Below the pieces are notes generated by a model, which saw only the letters and a list, made by a program, of their open reading frames with translations, was not told the DNA's origin and did no database searches. From assembly GCA_947479645.1 (NCBI GenBank), contig CANKAJ010000017.1, forward strand, positions 1 through 52,397: a stretch of DNA of 52,397 bases. Reading direction: 5' to 3'. Source of the DNA: Betaproteobacteria bacterium (lineage in GTDB: Bacteria > Pseudomonadota > Gammaproteobacteria > Burkholderiales > SG8-39). A program made the translations under genes and the position numbers. Shown piece after piece: positions 27,356 through 36,492 of this stretch (position 1 is the stretch's first letter; every line of letters starts with the position of its first letter).

Positions 27356-28636
27356 TTGACAACAATATCACCGGCAGCAACCGGCGAATCACCGCAGCCC
27401 TACCGACCCCTGCAAGGCATACGGGTGGTCGATCTCACCCATGTGCTGTCCGGGCCATTGTGCACTTATGAATTGGCGCTGATGGGTGCCGAGGTCATCA
27501 AGATCGAGAGTCCCGGCGCCGGCGACATGTACCGGCGCCTGGGCAGCGACGATCAACTGAATGCGCTCGGCATGGGCACATCCTACCTCGGCGCGGCGGC
27601 CGGCAAGAAGAGCGTCGCCCTCGATCTGAAGGACGCGCAGGCTCTGGACATCGTGTGCAAGCTCGTCGGCAACGCCGACATCCTGATGCAAAATTTCCGG
27701 CCTGGCGTGGCCGAGCGGCTGGGCCTTGGTTATGAGGACTGTCACAAGCTCAACCCGCGTCTGGTCTACTGCGCCATTTCCGGCTTCGGCCAGACCGGCC
27801 CGTATCGCGACACACCCGCGGTCGACCATATTGTGCAGGGCGTTTCCGGAATGATGGCGGTAACGGGCGCGCGCAACGGGCCGCCGGCGCGGGTCGGTTA
27901 CGCCGCCGCCGACACCGCAACCGGACTGCTTTCGGGCATAGCGGTGCTGGGCGGACTGGTGGGTGCCATACGCACCGGCCAGGGCTGCTTTCTCGACGTT
28001 TCCATGCTGGAAGCCTGCCTGGTAGCGCAGGCGACGATCTATTACGACTACCTGAACACCGGCCACATCGCGCCGCGCGTCGGCTCGGACGTCATGGCCA
28101 AGCGCGGCTCGGGTGGAACCTTCGAGACCGATGATGGCTATCTGGTGGTGAGTGCGCTCAGCCAGGACGCTTTCGAACACCTGTGCAAGACCATCGGCCG
28201 CGCCGAACTCCTGGACGACCCGCGCTTCAAGGTCAATGCCGGCGGCCTCAAGTACGCAGCGGAATTGCGTGCCATCCTGGCCGAGTCTTTTCGCGGCGGC
28301 ACCGCTGCCGAATGGGCGAGGAAACTGGCCGCGCGCGGCGTGCCGGCCGGCGTACTCAATGAAGTGCCGCAGGTGGCGGCGCATCCGCAACTGGCCTCGC
28401 GCGGTGCCTTCTCATCGTTCAAAAACGTGCCCGGCATCGGGCGCGACGTTCATCTGCTCAACGCCGGCTTCCAGGTCAATGGCCAGCAATTGCGGCCCGA
28501 CCGTCCGCCACCGATGCTGGGCGCTGACACGCGCGAAGTGCTGAGTGCAATGGGCTATGCGCCTGAGGCCATCGCAGCACTGGCCGCGCGCGGCGCCATT
28601 CGTTGCGCGCAGCCCGGGGATTCAAGCGCCGCTTAA
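27356..28636 (+). CDS. Family III CoA-transferase (CaiB/BaiF)
   Basis: A 426-residue enzyme that moves CoA from one acyl-CoA to a carboxylic acid. Numbered from the TTG at 27356, it shows GIRVVDLTHVLSGP (21-34), GAEVIKIESPGAGD (44-57), the segment NADILMQNFRPGVAERLGLGY (106-126) and the likely catalytic Asp186 in VGYAAADTATG. I chose the TTG because AAAGG lies 8 bases upstream and the family N-terminus follows. An ATG at 27278 is also in frame but would place coding sequence over the palindrome at 27312. A Bug receptor gene follows 14 bases after the stop, so the two form one operon. Confidence 0.92.
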   Translation: MTTISPAATGESPQPYRPLQGIRVVDLTHVLSGPLCTYELALMGAEVIKIESPGAGDMYRRLGSDDQLNALGMGTSYLGAAAGKKSVALDLKDAQALDIVCKLVGNADILMQNFRPGVAERLGLGYEDCHKLNPRLVYCAISGFGQTGPYRDTPAVDHIVQGVSGMMAVTGARNGPPARVGYAAADTATGLLSGIAVLGGLVGAIRTGQGCFLDVSMLEACLVAQATIYYDYLNTGHIAPRVGSDVMAKRGSGGTFETDDGYLVVSALSQDAFEHLCKTIGRAELLDDPRFKVNAGGLKYAAELRAILAESFRGGTAAEWARKLAARGVPAGVLNEVPQVAAHPQLASRGAFSSFKNVPGIGRDVHLLNAGFQVNGQQLRPDRPPPMLGADTREVLSAMGYAPEAIAALAARGAIRCAQPGDSSAA

Positions 28637-28650
28637 AAGGAGAAGCCATC

Positions 28651-29592
28651 ATGAGCAGAATGCTTTTTGTCGCGGCGCTCGGTTTGGTCGGGTCACTGTG
28701 GGCGCAGGGCACCTGGGCACAGACACGTCCGCTGCAGATGATCGTGAATTTTCCAGCCGGTGCCGGCACCGACATCAACGCGCGCGCACTGGCCGAATCC
28801 ATGCGGCAGCCGATCGGCCGCGTCTTCGTCATCGTCAATCGCGCCGGCGCCTCCGGCACCATCGGCGTCGCCGCGCTGGCCAACGCCGCGCCGGACGGCA
28901 ACACGGTGGGCTATGTCACCACCATTCCCATCACGCTGCAGCCGCACCTGATCAAGGACGTCAATTACGCCCCAGGTGATTTCGCGCCGATGTGCCGCAT
29001 CACCAACAACCCCACCACGCTGGTGGTATCGCCGCAATGGAATTTCGAACAGGTGTCGCAGATCGTCGAGCGCGCACGACGCGAGCCCGGCAAGCTGAGC
29101 ATCGGCGTGCCCGGTGTGCACTCCGGCCCGCACATCGCGGTCATCGAATTCCTGCTGGCGGCAAAGATCGATATCGTGGCCGTGCCCTATGCAGCCGACA
29201 ACGCCGCCTTCCCACTGCTCAAATCAGGCGACCTGGCACTAGCGGTCGTGCAGCCGCAGTCTGCAAAAATCGCCGGCTTCCGTGTTCTGGCGGTGTCCTC
29301 GCGAGAGCGCCTGGCGCAACTGCCCAACGTGCCCACCTTCACCGAACTGGGATACCCGGTGGTTCAGACCATCAGTGCCGGCGTGATCGGGCCCAAGGGG
29401 CTGGCCGCCGATTTTGTGCGCGCGATGGAGTCCACCTGCAGGACTGCTCATGACGGCGCAGCCTTCCAGGAACTGCTTGGCAAGGCCGGCACGCCGACCA
29501 GCTTCGCCGGTTCCGGCGAGTTCACTGCGCAGATCGGTTCGGAATACCAGTCCATGAAGGCGCTGGCCCAACGCTTGAATCTCAAGCCTTGA
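28651..29592 (+). CDS. Bug-type periplasmic receptor (TctC family), copy 4
   Basis: An orphan receptor of 313 residues, shorter than the other five. The signal peptide is MSRMLFVAALGLVGSLWAQGTWAQ, and AAAAGGAG stands 9 bases before the ATG. Family features are RPLQMIVNFPAGAGTDINARAL, AAPDGNTVGYV (with Asn in place of the usual Tyr) and a VPYAADNAAF segment where most Bug proteins have VPYKG. These differences suggest an unusual ligand. The gene is co-transcribed with the CoA-transferase just upstream, so the ligand is probably the acid which that enzyme activates. Confidence 0.9.
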   Translation: MSRMLFVAALGLVGSLWAQGTWAQTRPLQMIVNFPAGAGTDINARALAESMRQPIGRVFVIVNRAGASGTIGVAALANAAPDGNTVGYVTTIPITLQPHLIKDVNYAPGDFAPMCRITNNPTTLVVSPQWNFEQVSQIVERARREPGKLSIGVPGVHSGPHIAVIEFLLAAKIDIVAVPYAADNAAFPLLKSGDLALAVVQPQSAKIAGFRVLAVSSRERLAQLPNVPTFTELGYPVVQTISAGVIGPKGLAADFVRAMESTCRTAHDGAAFQELLGKAGTPTSFAGSGEFTAQIGSEYQSMKALAQRLNLKP

Positions 29593-29600
29593 GCGACCGA

Positions 29601-29643
29601 AACCGCCTGAAGATGCCCGTGGATAGGGCATCTTCAGGCGGTT
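29601..29643. terminator. Perfect 18-bp hairpin between convergent genes
   Basis: AACCGCCTGAAGATGCCC at 29601-29618 pairs perfectly with 29626-29643 across a 7-base loop. It lies between the stop codons of the Bug gene (plus) and the TauE/SafE gene (minus) and can act on both strands. There is no T-run. The core resembles the inverted repeat at 30518-30550 on the other side of the TauE/SafE gene. Confidence 0.65.
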
Positions 29644-29644
29644 C

Positions 29645-30385
29645 CTATAAGCTGAGCGAGCGCGCAATCAGCGACACGCCGGTCGTCAGCAACACCACTT
29701 CGATGATGCGCACCAGCGTCTCGCGCGACATACGCTTGAAGAGTTGGGTCGCGACCGCCACGCCGGCCAGACTCGCCGGGATAATGGCGATGACGCTGAC
29801 GGCAACACGCATGTCGACAAAGCCGGTGACGATAAATGCAATCACGCGCATGGAAATGCTGAAGATGGCCGTCATCGTCACCGTGGCACGGTACTGCTCC
29901 TTGGTGAGCGGCCGGTGCGACAGGTAAATGGCATAGGGCGGCCCGCCCGCGCCGAACAGCGTACTGGTCAGCCCGCCGGCCAGACCGGCCAATGCCGCCC
30001 AGCGCTGGCTGATGATGCGCCGCGTGGTCTTGCTCAACAGGCCGTACAGCGCGAAGCTCATGACAAAAATGCCCAGCGCCAGCATGCCCCAGCGCCGCGG
30101 CATATTGACCAGCAAGGTCACGCCGGTCACCGTGCCGATCAGCGTGAAGGGCACCATGCGCAATACCTCCGACTTCACCGCGAGCCGCGGATTCTCCAGG
30201 CCCACGCGCAACGCATTCACCAGATCGGCCAGCCCGAACACCGCCAGCGAGAACGGCATCGGCATGAAGTGCGACGACACCGGAATGGTCAAGAGCGCCG
30301 AACCAAAGCCGGTGATGCCATAGATCAGCGAGCCGCAGAACGCCAGCGGCACCAGCCAGAACAGGAACTCCCAGGATTCAGTCAT
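29645..30385 (-). CDS. TauE/SafE (TSUP) family permease
   Basis: A 246-residue inner-membrane protein with about eight hydrophobic segments, of the family tied to export of sulfite, sulfoacetate and other organosulfur anions. Both family glycine motifs are visible: LIYGITGFGSALLTIPV near 20-36, and LTSTLFGAGGPPYAIYL near 137-153. The substrate is not shown by sequence. A SulP permease is the only other sulfur-anion candidate in the window and is far away. The gene stands alone, flanked by two related inverted repeats. Confidence 0.9.
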   Translation of the reverse strand: MTESWEFLFWLVPLAFCGSLIYGITGFGSALLTIPVSSHFMPMPFSLAVFGLADLVNALRVGLENPRLAVKSEVLRMVPFTLIGTVTGVTLLVNMPRRWGMLALGIFVMSFALYGLLSKTTRRIISQRWAALAGLAGGLTSTLFGAGGPPYAIYLSHRPLTKEQYRATVTMTAIFSISMRVIAFIVTGFVDMRVAVSVIAIIPASLAGVAVATQLFKRMSRETLVRIIEVVLLTTGVSLIARSLSL

Positions 30386-30517
30386 GCGTGAAAGGCGTTT
30401 CTCAGTTACGGATTCAAGAGTGATGCACCAAGGACTTGTCAGTGCCCAAGGGTACCGCGACTGGCATTTTTAGACCGAAGCGCTCAGAAATTGCGTGGCT
30501 GAACATTGCTTAAAGTG

Positions 30518-30550
30518 CCCGAAGACGCCCAGGGGACAAGCATCTTCGGG
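30518..30550. repeat. Inverted repeat related to the 29601-29643 hairpin
   Basis: CCCGAAGACGC at 30518-30528 pairs with GCATCTTCGGG at 30540-30550 with one mismatch and an 11-base loop. The outer arms GAAGA(T/C)GC and GCATCTTC are shared with the hairpin at 29601. It lies upstream of two divergent genes, where a terminator would make no sense. Confidence 0.5.
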
Positions 30551-30619
30551 TATTCACCGCATGCAACAAGTGATTGACGGCGCAGTCTTCACGCAGAATT
30601 CAAGGCTGCAGCCCTTAAA

Positions 30620-32632
30620 ATGACAGGCATGTTTGCCAACCTCCTGCGCCGGCTGGGACTGCGACGCGACCCTGCCTCGTCGAGCAATGCGCCGGCGTCG
30701 ACAGCCGAGTTGACGGCCGACGACCTGTCCGACATTCCCGACATGGTGCAGTCGGGCCGTGTCGCGCAAGCCGAAGCGCGATTGCGGGCCGTGCTGACAC
30801 GCACACCCGACAGCGTCGATGCGCTGCATTACCTCGGCCTCGTCTGCCACCAGCAGGGACGGCACGCGGAAGGTGCGCGTCATATCGCGGCGGCCGTGGA
30901 ACGCGCACCCGGGGTGGCTTTTCTGCGCGCCAACCTGGCCGAGTGCCTGCGTGCCAGTGGCGACCTGGTCGCTGCGGAACAGGCCGCGCGCGAAGCGCTG
31001 CTTCTGAATCCAGAACAGCCAGCCGCCGAATTCAATCTCGCCATGGTGCTGGCCGACCGCCGCGCCCATGCCGAAGCGCTGGCGCATGCGTTGCGTGCGT
31101 TGTCCGCCAACGCCGACTGGCCCGAGGCGCTGACACTGGTGGCCAACCTCTACATCGAATTGAATGAACGCGGCAAGGCGCAGGACCTGCTGGAGCACGC
31201 GCACGCACTGCGCCCTGACGATGCCGCCGTGCTGATGCAGGCACTGCGCAATCGCGCCTGGATCTGCGACTGGACGCCGGCAACGGGAACCAGCCATGCC
31301 GATATCACCGCGTTCGCCGACATGCTGACACGCTGGGCGGCCGCACCCGACGCGGCGCAATTCCGCGGCCTGAATCCCTTCGTGGCGTATGAGTATGCGG
31401 TGGCGCAGTCATTGCGCGATGCGGTCACGCAGGCGTACTGCGATGCCGTCATCGCCAAAGTCAAAGACAACACTTTGTCCAGCCCTCTCGCACCAGTCAC
31501 AACCGGGCGCCTGCGCATCGGCTATGTCTCGGCGGATTTTCATCGCCACCCGACCATGCATCTGATGCACAGCCTGTTCGCGCTGCACGACCGCAGTCGC
31601 TTCGAGATATTCGCCTACTCGATCGGCCCGGACGACGGCAGCGATTACCGCCGCCAGGCGATGGCAACGGTTGACCACTTCATCGACATCCGCAATGAAA
31701 CACCACTGCAATCAGCCCAACGCATCCACGCCGACGGCATTGCCATCCTGGTTGACTTGAAGGGCTTTACCCACGAGGCACGGCCGGAGATCTTCGCACT
31801 GCGTCCGGCGCCGGTGCGCGTAGCGTGGCTGGGTTATCCGGCCTCCACCGGGCATGGCCTCAATGATTACGTGATCGTCGATCGCGTCGTGGCACCGCCC
31901 TCCATGCAGGCGCAATTCGGCGAGCAATTCGTGTGGATGCCGCACTCCTATCAGGTCAACGACCATCGGCAAGCCATCGCGCCGGATACGCCCTCTCGCG
32001 AAGCACTGGGTCTGCCTGAGTCCGGCTTCGTGTTCGCCTGCTTCAATCATGTCTACAAGATCGAGCCGCGCATGTTCGGCGTGTGGATGCGCATACTCAA
32101 CCGCGTGCCGGGCAGTGTGCTGTGGCTGTATGAAAGCAACCCCACTGCGCGCGCCAATCTCGAATGCGCTGCGGCGGCGCACGGCATCTTGCCTGAACGG
32201 CTGGTGTTCGGCGGCACACTGGCCAAGCCCGAGCATCTGGCACGGCTGCGCCAGGCCGACCTGTTCCTCGACACACTGTGGATCAATGCGCACACCGGCG
32301 CCAGCGACGCACTGTGGGCCGGCGTGCCGGTACTGACCTGCCCGCAGGACACGTTTGCATCGCGGGTGGCGGCCAGCCTGGTCACCGCCGCCGGACTGCC
32401 GCAACTGGTGTGCGCGGATCTGGATGCCTACGCAGCAACAGCCGTGCATCTTGCCGAACAACGCGACGAATTGCTCCCCATGCGCCGGCACCTTGAAGAC
32501 CATCGACAGCAGCTGCCGCTATTCGACACGCCGCGCTTCGCGCGCAACCTGGAACGCGCGTTTCAGCAAATGTGGCGGCGGCATGTGGCGAATGAAGCAC
32601 CGCAGGCATTCGCTGTGGTCGAGAATCGCTGA
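30620..32632 (+). CDS. TPR protein with SPINDLY/O-GlcNAc-transferase-like domain
   Basis: A 670-residue cytoplasmic protein. Residues about 45-205 form tetratricopeptide repeats (VDALHYLGLVCHQQGRHAEGARHI, FLRANLAECLRASGDLVAAEQAA, EALTLVANLYIELNERGKAQDLL). From about 295 on lies a glycosyltransferase family 41 catalytic domain: LRIGYVSADFHRHPTMHL, ILVDLKGFTHEARPEIFALRPAPVRVAWLGYPASTG, FVFACFNHVYKI, and a nucleotide-sugar site near LDTLWINAHTGASDALWAGVPVLTC. Family members transfer a sugar from UDP- or GDP-sugar to Ser/Thr of proteins. In bacteria, targets include flagellin and adhesins, but none is encoded here. An AAGGCTGCAGCC palindrome stands just before the ATG. Confidence 0.9.
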   Translation: MTGMFANLLRRLGLRRDPASSSNAPASTAELTADDLSDIPDMVQSGRVAQAEARLRAVLTRTPDSVDALHYLGLVCHQQGRHAEGARHIAAAVERAPGVAFLRANLAECLRASGDLVAAEQAAREALLLNPEQPAAEFNLAMVLADRRAHAEALAHALRALSANADWPEALTLVANLYIELNERGKAQDLLEHAHALRPDDAAVLMQALRNRAWICDWTPATGTSHADITAFADMLTRWAAAPDAAQFRGLNPFVAYEYAVAQSLRDAVTQAYCDAVIAKVKDNTLSSPLAPVTTGRLRIGYVSADFHRHPTMHLMHSLFALHDRSRFEIFAYSIGPDDGSDYRRQAMATVDHFIDIRNETPLQSAQRIHADGIAILVDLKGFTHEARPEIFALRPAPVRVAWLGYPASTGHGLNDYVIVDRVVAPPSMQAQFGEQFVWMPHSYQVNDHRQAIAPDTPSREALGLPESGFVFACFNHVYKIEPRMFGVWMRILNRVPGSVLWLYESNPTARANLECAAAAHGILPERLVFGGTLAKPEHLARLRQADLFLDTLWINAHTGASDALWAGVPVLTCPQDTFASRVAASLVTAAGLPQLVCADLDAYAATAVHLAEQRDELLPMRRHLEDHRQQLPLFDTPRFARNLERAFQQMWRRHVANEAPQAFAVVENR

Positions 32633-32668
32633 GGCAACGGTTGCGTTAACGATAAGCCACTTGACTCG

Positions 32669-33880
32669 TCACGGTATCGAGCCGAAATACCCCGACTTCA
32701 CCGCCCACAACCAGATGTAAGCAAGTTTTTCGTTGTGCAGGGCCCAGTGGCCCATGTGCGTGTAACGGGGGATCACAATCAGATGCGCGCCCGCGCAACG
32801 CTCAGCATAGCGCTTCGCGATAAAGCCATCCTGGCGCTCTTCGGGTGACTCGCCTCCCGCCTTCCAGTGGTGCTTGTCGTTTTCACCCACCATGAGCAAA
32901 ACCTTGAGGCTGCGCAGGAATGCGGGGGCCGGCTCCCGGTAGTGCCCCATGTACTCGGTCATCGGCAATCCGCTTGCGGCATGGTACTCGCGCAGGCGTT
33001 CCAGGTTCAATTGATGGGACACCACCTGCAACTCGGGGTTGAAGCCCGGCGCAATGTCCTTCACCAGTTCAAAGCGTTCTTCCATGCGACCCCAGGGCGT
33101 CAGTTCCGGCACGTCTTCGTAGCCTGAGGCATGGCGATATTCGTCAACCGTCCGATAAATCATGCCGCCCAGCGGGTGTTCGCCAAACGACATGCGCGGG
33201 GCACCAGTCGCATCGTTCCACTGCGAGATCCAGCCATCGAAACCGCCGCTGCCCCAGCCGACGATGCCGGCCACGCTGGCCGTGGACAGGTACTCGTACA
33301 GATCCGCGGCCATGGGGCCACCGGTCGAGTGCCCCATCACCAGGAGCTTCTGCCCGGGCAAGCATTGCTCCACCAGCGCAGCGATACCCTGCATGTACAT
33401 CGGATAGGTCGCCTTCAGCACCCGATCGGCAATCTCGGCATCATCGGACTCGCGGTCAAAAAGATAAATGGGGCGTCGCGCTTCGATCGGCAATCGCCAC
33501 TTGCCGCCGGGTGACCACAATCCCGGGTAAGACGGCGTCAGCACCTGAAAGCCCTGCGCAGCCAGTACACGCGCCAGGCCGGGCCGTCCATCCGGCGTCT
33601 GCTGGAAGTCCAGTTCATTGACACCACCGCCGTGGATCAGCACAAAAGCGCAGCCAGGCATCACCGGCGTGCGCGGCACATACAGGCGGCCATGAATATC
33701 CCAGTCGTATTCATGGCGTCCAAAGCGCTGCTGGACTTCGATTTCTTCGAACGGGGTCTCGGCATAGGGCGCATCGATGCCGACATAAGCCGGCCAATCC
33801 GGCCTGCTCAACCATGGCCCGCCGGCAAGACTGGACAACAGCGACTGAACCGCGGGATTGATTGAGGGATTGACTGTCAT
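32669..33880 (-). CDS. Alpha/beta hydrolase, last gene of a seven-gene operon
   Basis: A 403-residue enzyme without a signal peptide. An N-terminal cap region precedes the fold. The fold shows oxyanion strand FVLIHGGGVNELDF near 79-92, nucleophile GHSTGGP near 183-189, the acid in MVGENDKHHW near 320, and the base histidine in RYTHMGHWALHNE near 376-388. The His-Gly-Gly-Gly motif recalls hormone-sensitive-lipase-type esterases. Its ATG overlaps the stop codon of the FAD enzyme by 4 bases. In this operon a hydrolase could release CoA, open a lactone or cut an ester of the imported compound; the sequence does not decide. Confidence 0.87.
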   Translation of the reverse strand: MTVNPSINPAVQSLLSSLAGGPWLSRPDWPAYVGIDAPYAETPFEEIEVQQRFGRHEYDWDIHGRLYVPRTPVMPGCAFVLIHGGGVNELDFQQTPDGRPGLARVLAAQGFQVLTPSYPGLWSPGGKWRLPIEARRPIYLFDRESDDAEIADRVLKATYPMYMQGIAALVEQCLPGQKLLVMGHSTGGPMAADLYEYLSTASVAGIVGWGSGGFDGWISQWNDATGAPRMSFGEHPLGGMIYRTVDEYRHASGYEDVPELTPWGRMEERFELVKDIAPGFNPELQVVSHQLNLERLREYHAASGLPMTEYMGHYREPAPAFLRSLKVLLMVGENDKHHWKAGGESPEERQDGFIAKRYAERCAGAHLIVIPRYTHMGHWALHNEKLAYIWLWAVKSGYFGSIP

Positions 33881-35289
33881 GCCGAGCGCTGCATTGCGAT
33901 GTGTTCCGCCGAACGCAGGCCCAGCACGCCGGCCTTCGCCAGTCCCCCCACATAACCGACGCGCGGCCCACCCTCGACGCCGCCTGACGCGGAACCAGCG
34001 GCATACAGCCCGGGCATTACCACGCCATTCATGTCCAGCGCGCAGGCGTGCTCGTTCACCAGGATGCCTCCCATGGTGTAGGTGATCCCTGCGCAGACCG
34101 GGATCGCATAGTACGGAGCACGCTCGATCGGCTGCGGCCGTATCTTGTCGCTGCGTCTCGGAGGTAGCAGACTGTCCGTGGCTCCGTTCACCACGGCAGC
34201 GTTGTACTCCTGCACGGTGGACACCAGCATTGCCTCGGGAAGCCCCGCCATGCGCGCCAGTTCGGCAATGCTGTTTGCGACGAGCAGCGTGCCACCGCCA
34301 TTGGGCACGTTGGGATTGGGCGGGATGAAGTCATTCTTGCCCGGTCCGTTCCAGATTGCATCGTCGAAGATGGCATGCACGCTGAACGGGTCTTCCAGCC
34401 GCGCAATCGCGTTGGCGATGAAGACGCCGCCTTCACCCTCGTTGGCGAAGCGGCGCGCTTGGGCATCAACCACTATCCCCGACGCCGCCAGCGGATCGAT
34501 TACCGGAACCGGCCATAGATCATCGTTGGACATGGCTTGGCGCGACAGCACATGGCCGTAGAAGCATTGCAGGCCCCTGGTCTGTGCGCCCGCCTCGCGC
34601 GCCATGATCAGCCCGTCACCGGCCCCGGTTCCGGCGCCGCGCTGCTTCAGGCGCTCCGGACGCGGCGATATGTTTTCCCTGACCAGTTCCGCATTGGCCT
34701 GGAATCCGCCATCGGCAATCACTGTCGCAGCGCTGTTGAACGTCATGGTGTGACCCTCGATATCGGCGCGCACGCCGATGCAACGGCCCTCCCGCATGAC
34801 CAGTTCGCGCGCTCGCGCGCCGCGTATGACTTTGCCACCTTGCTTCACCACCGCGGCACCGAGCATGCGCAGCAGCACATCACCGCCGCGCCCTTTCCAG
34901 TCCAGGCCCGGCCGCACCGGCCTGGGCGGCGCCAGCACCCAGTTGTGATAGGCGGCCGGACTGATCTTCATGAAGCGCGTGCCCATCTCCTGCAGCCAGC
35001 GCACGAAGCGCCGTCCGTCCGTGGCGATGGCGTCGGCCACAGCAGGACTGACTTGACCCGCAGTTGCGGTTTCAATGGCGGCACGCAGTTCCGCCGGATC
35101 GGCCATGATGTCACGCAGGCAAACATGCAGCGTTCCGCCGGTGTAACGCGAATTGCACAGATAGCTTTCGTCGGAGCCCTTTTCCAGCACGCACACGCGC
35201 AATCCGGACTGGCCGGCGCGTACTGCGGCAGTCAAACCCGCGATGCCACCACCGATGACGATCATGTCCCAGCTTGCGTGGATGCCCAT
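33877..35289 (-). CDS. FAD-dependent oxidoreductase of the fumarate reductase/succinate dehydrogenase flavoprotein family
   Basis: A 470-residue flavoprotein. The dinucleotide site is at the N-terminus, DMIVIGGGIAGLTAAVRAG (8-26), followed by VCVLEKG. The C-terminal FAD contact is GLYAAGSASGGVEGGPRVGYVGGLAKAGVLG. The middle part carries YTMGGILVNEHACALD. The family includes fumarate reductases, 3-ketosteroid delta-1-dehydrogenase and tricarballylate dehydrogenase; all add or remove hydrogens next to a carbonyl or carboxyl group. Its ATG directly follows the CoA-transferase stop. In this operon oxidation of an acid or acyl-CoA is the simplest reading. No signal peptide or heme domain is present. 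Confidence 0.9.
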   Translation of the reverse strand: MGIHASWDMIVIGGGIAGLTAAVRAGQSGLRVCVLEKGSDESYLCNSRYTGGTLHVCLRDIMADPAELRAAIETATAGQVSPAVADAIATDGRRFVRWLQEMGTRFMKISPAAYHNWVLAPPRPVRPGLDWKGRGGDVLLRMLGAAVVKQGGKVIRGARARELVMREGRCIGVRADIEGHTMTFNSAATVIADGGFQANAELVRENISPRPERLKQRGAGTGAGDGLIMAREAGAQTRGLQCFYGHVLSRQAMSNDDLWPVPVIDPLAASGIVVDAQARRFANEGEGGVFIANAIARLEDPFSVHAIFDDAIWNGPGKNDFIPPNPNVPNGGGTLLVANSIAELARMAGLPEAMLVSTVQEYNAAVVNGATDSLLPPRRSDKIRPQPIERAPYYAIPVCAGITYTMGGILVNEHACALDMNGVVMPGLYAAGSASGGVEGGPRVGYVGGLAKAGVLGLRSAEHIAMQRSA

Positions 35290-36444
35290 TCAGTTCTCCC
35301 AACCGGTCTTGCCGAGAATTTCCCTGGTGTGCTCTCCCAGCGTCGGCGGCGCGCGGCGCACCGTGGCTGGCGTATCGGACAATTGCAACGGATTGGCCAG
35401 CAGACGGAGTTTTCCGGCGGTGGCATGCTCGAGTTCCACCAGCATATCGCGCTGAACCTCGCTGTCTGCGAACACTTCGTCAAACGTGCGCACCGGTGCA
35501 TACAACACCCCGGCCTTGCCCAGTTTCTCGTTCCACTCCGCCAGCGGCGCCTTCGCGATAATGTCGCCGATCCGCTGGTCCAATGCCTCCCGGTTGTTGA
35601 GTCGCGCTTCATTGGTCTGGAATCGTTCGTCCGAGCGCAGCGCCGCATCGTCCAGCACCCCGAGCAGCGCCTCCCAGAATTTGGGTTGATGCGCGTAGAC
35701 CAGCACTTGCCTGTTGTCCGACGTGGTGTAGGTGTTGCAAGGCGCCAGCAGAAAATGGCCGTTGCCAAAACGCGGCGGCATGTCTCCCGTGGCCATGTAA
35801 TAGGCCTCGCGCGGCAGCATGCCGAAGATGGTGGCATTGAGCATGGACAGATCCACGCGCTGGCCTTTGCCGCTGCGCTCCCGCGCCTGCAGGGCGGTCA
35901 GGATGCCGACCGTCGCCAGCACCGACGCGATGAAATCCGAATAGGGAAAGCCCGTGCGCAATGGGCCGGAGTCCTGTGTGCCGGTGAGCTGCATGATGCC
36001 GGAGAGGGCCTGTATCACCTGGTCCACGGCCGGACGATCGCGGTTCTTGCCGTTGGGGCCAAATCCGGTCACGGAACAATACACCAGGCGCGGGTTGATT
36101 TTTGCCAGCGCGTCGTAACCCAGGCCAAGCTTCTCGGTCGTGCCGGGTCGGAAATTTTCCACCAGCACATCGGCACCCGCTGCCAGTTGCAGGATCGACG
36201 CTCGATCGGCCTCGTTCTTCAGGTCGGCGACGACGCTGCGCTTGTTGCGGTTTACGCTGAAGTAGATGTCGGAGTCACCTGACTGGCCGAGGAAGGTTTC
36301 CCCGGTTTTGCGCAACGCATCGCCAGCCGGCGGCTCCACCTTGATCACATCGGCACCGAAGTCGCCGAGCATCATGGTGGACACCGGACCGGCAACCAGC
36401 TGGGTCAGATCCAGAACTCGAATGCCTGCGAGCGCGCCTGTCAT
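35290..36444 (-). CDS. Family III CoA-transferase (CaiB/BaiF)
   Basis: A 384-residue enzyme that probably attaches CoA to the acid brought in by the importer of the same operon. The family blocks are GIRVLDLTQLVAGPVSTMM (7-25), GADVIKVEPPAGDALR (30-45), NRNKRSVVADLK (66-77), ENFRPGTTEKLGLGYDAL (96-113) and the likely catalytic Asp170 in FPYSDFIAS. I start at the ATG at 36444, with AAGGAG 8 bases before it; the frame to 36465 lacks this. It follows the racemase by 48 bases and touches the FAD gene. Confidence 0.93.
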   Translation of the reverse strand: MTGALAGIRVLDLTQLVAGPVSTMMLGDFGADVIKVEPPAGDALRKTGETFLGQSGDSDIYFSVNRNKRSVVADLKNEADRASILQLAAGADVLVENFRPGTTEKLGLGYDALAKINPRLVYCSVTGFGPNGKNRDRPAVDQVIQALSGIMQLTGTQDSGPLRTGFPYSDFIASVLATVGILTALQARERSGKGQRVDLSMLNATIFGMLPREAYYMATGDMPPRFGNGHFLLAPCNTYTTSDNRQVLVYAHQPKFWEALLGVLDDAALRSDERFQTNEARLNNREALDQRIGDIIAKAPLAEWNEKLGKAGVLYAPVRTFDEVFADSEVQRDMLVELEHATAGKLRLLANPLQLSDTPATVRRAPPTLGEHTREILGKTGWEN

Positions 36445-36492
36445 GCGTGATAACTCCTTCTGCAACTCAACGCTGTTGAGTTCACGTATTCG

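Noticed and set aside
34537..36282. Open frame of 581 codons on the plus strand
   Set aside because: It lies opposite the FAD oxidoreductase and CoA-transferase genes, has no family motifs and is rich in His, Arg and Gln, as expected from the antisense of GC-rich coding DNA.
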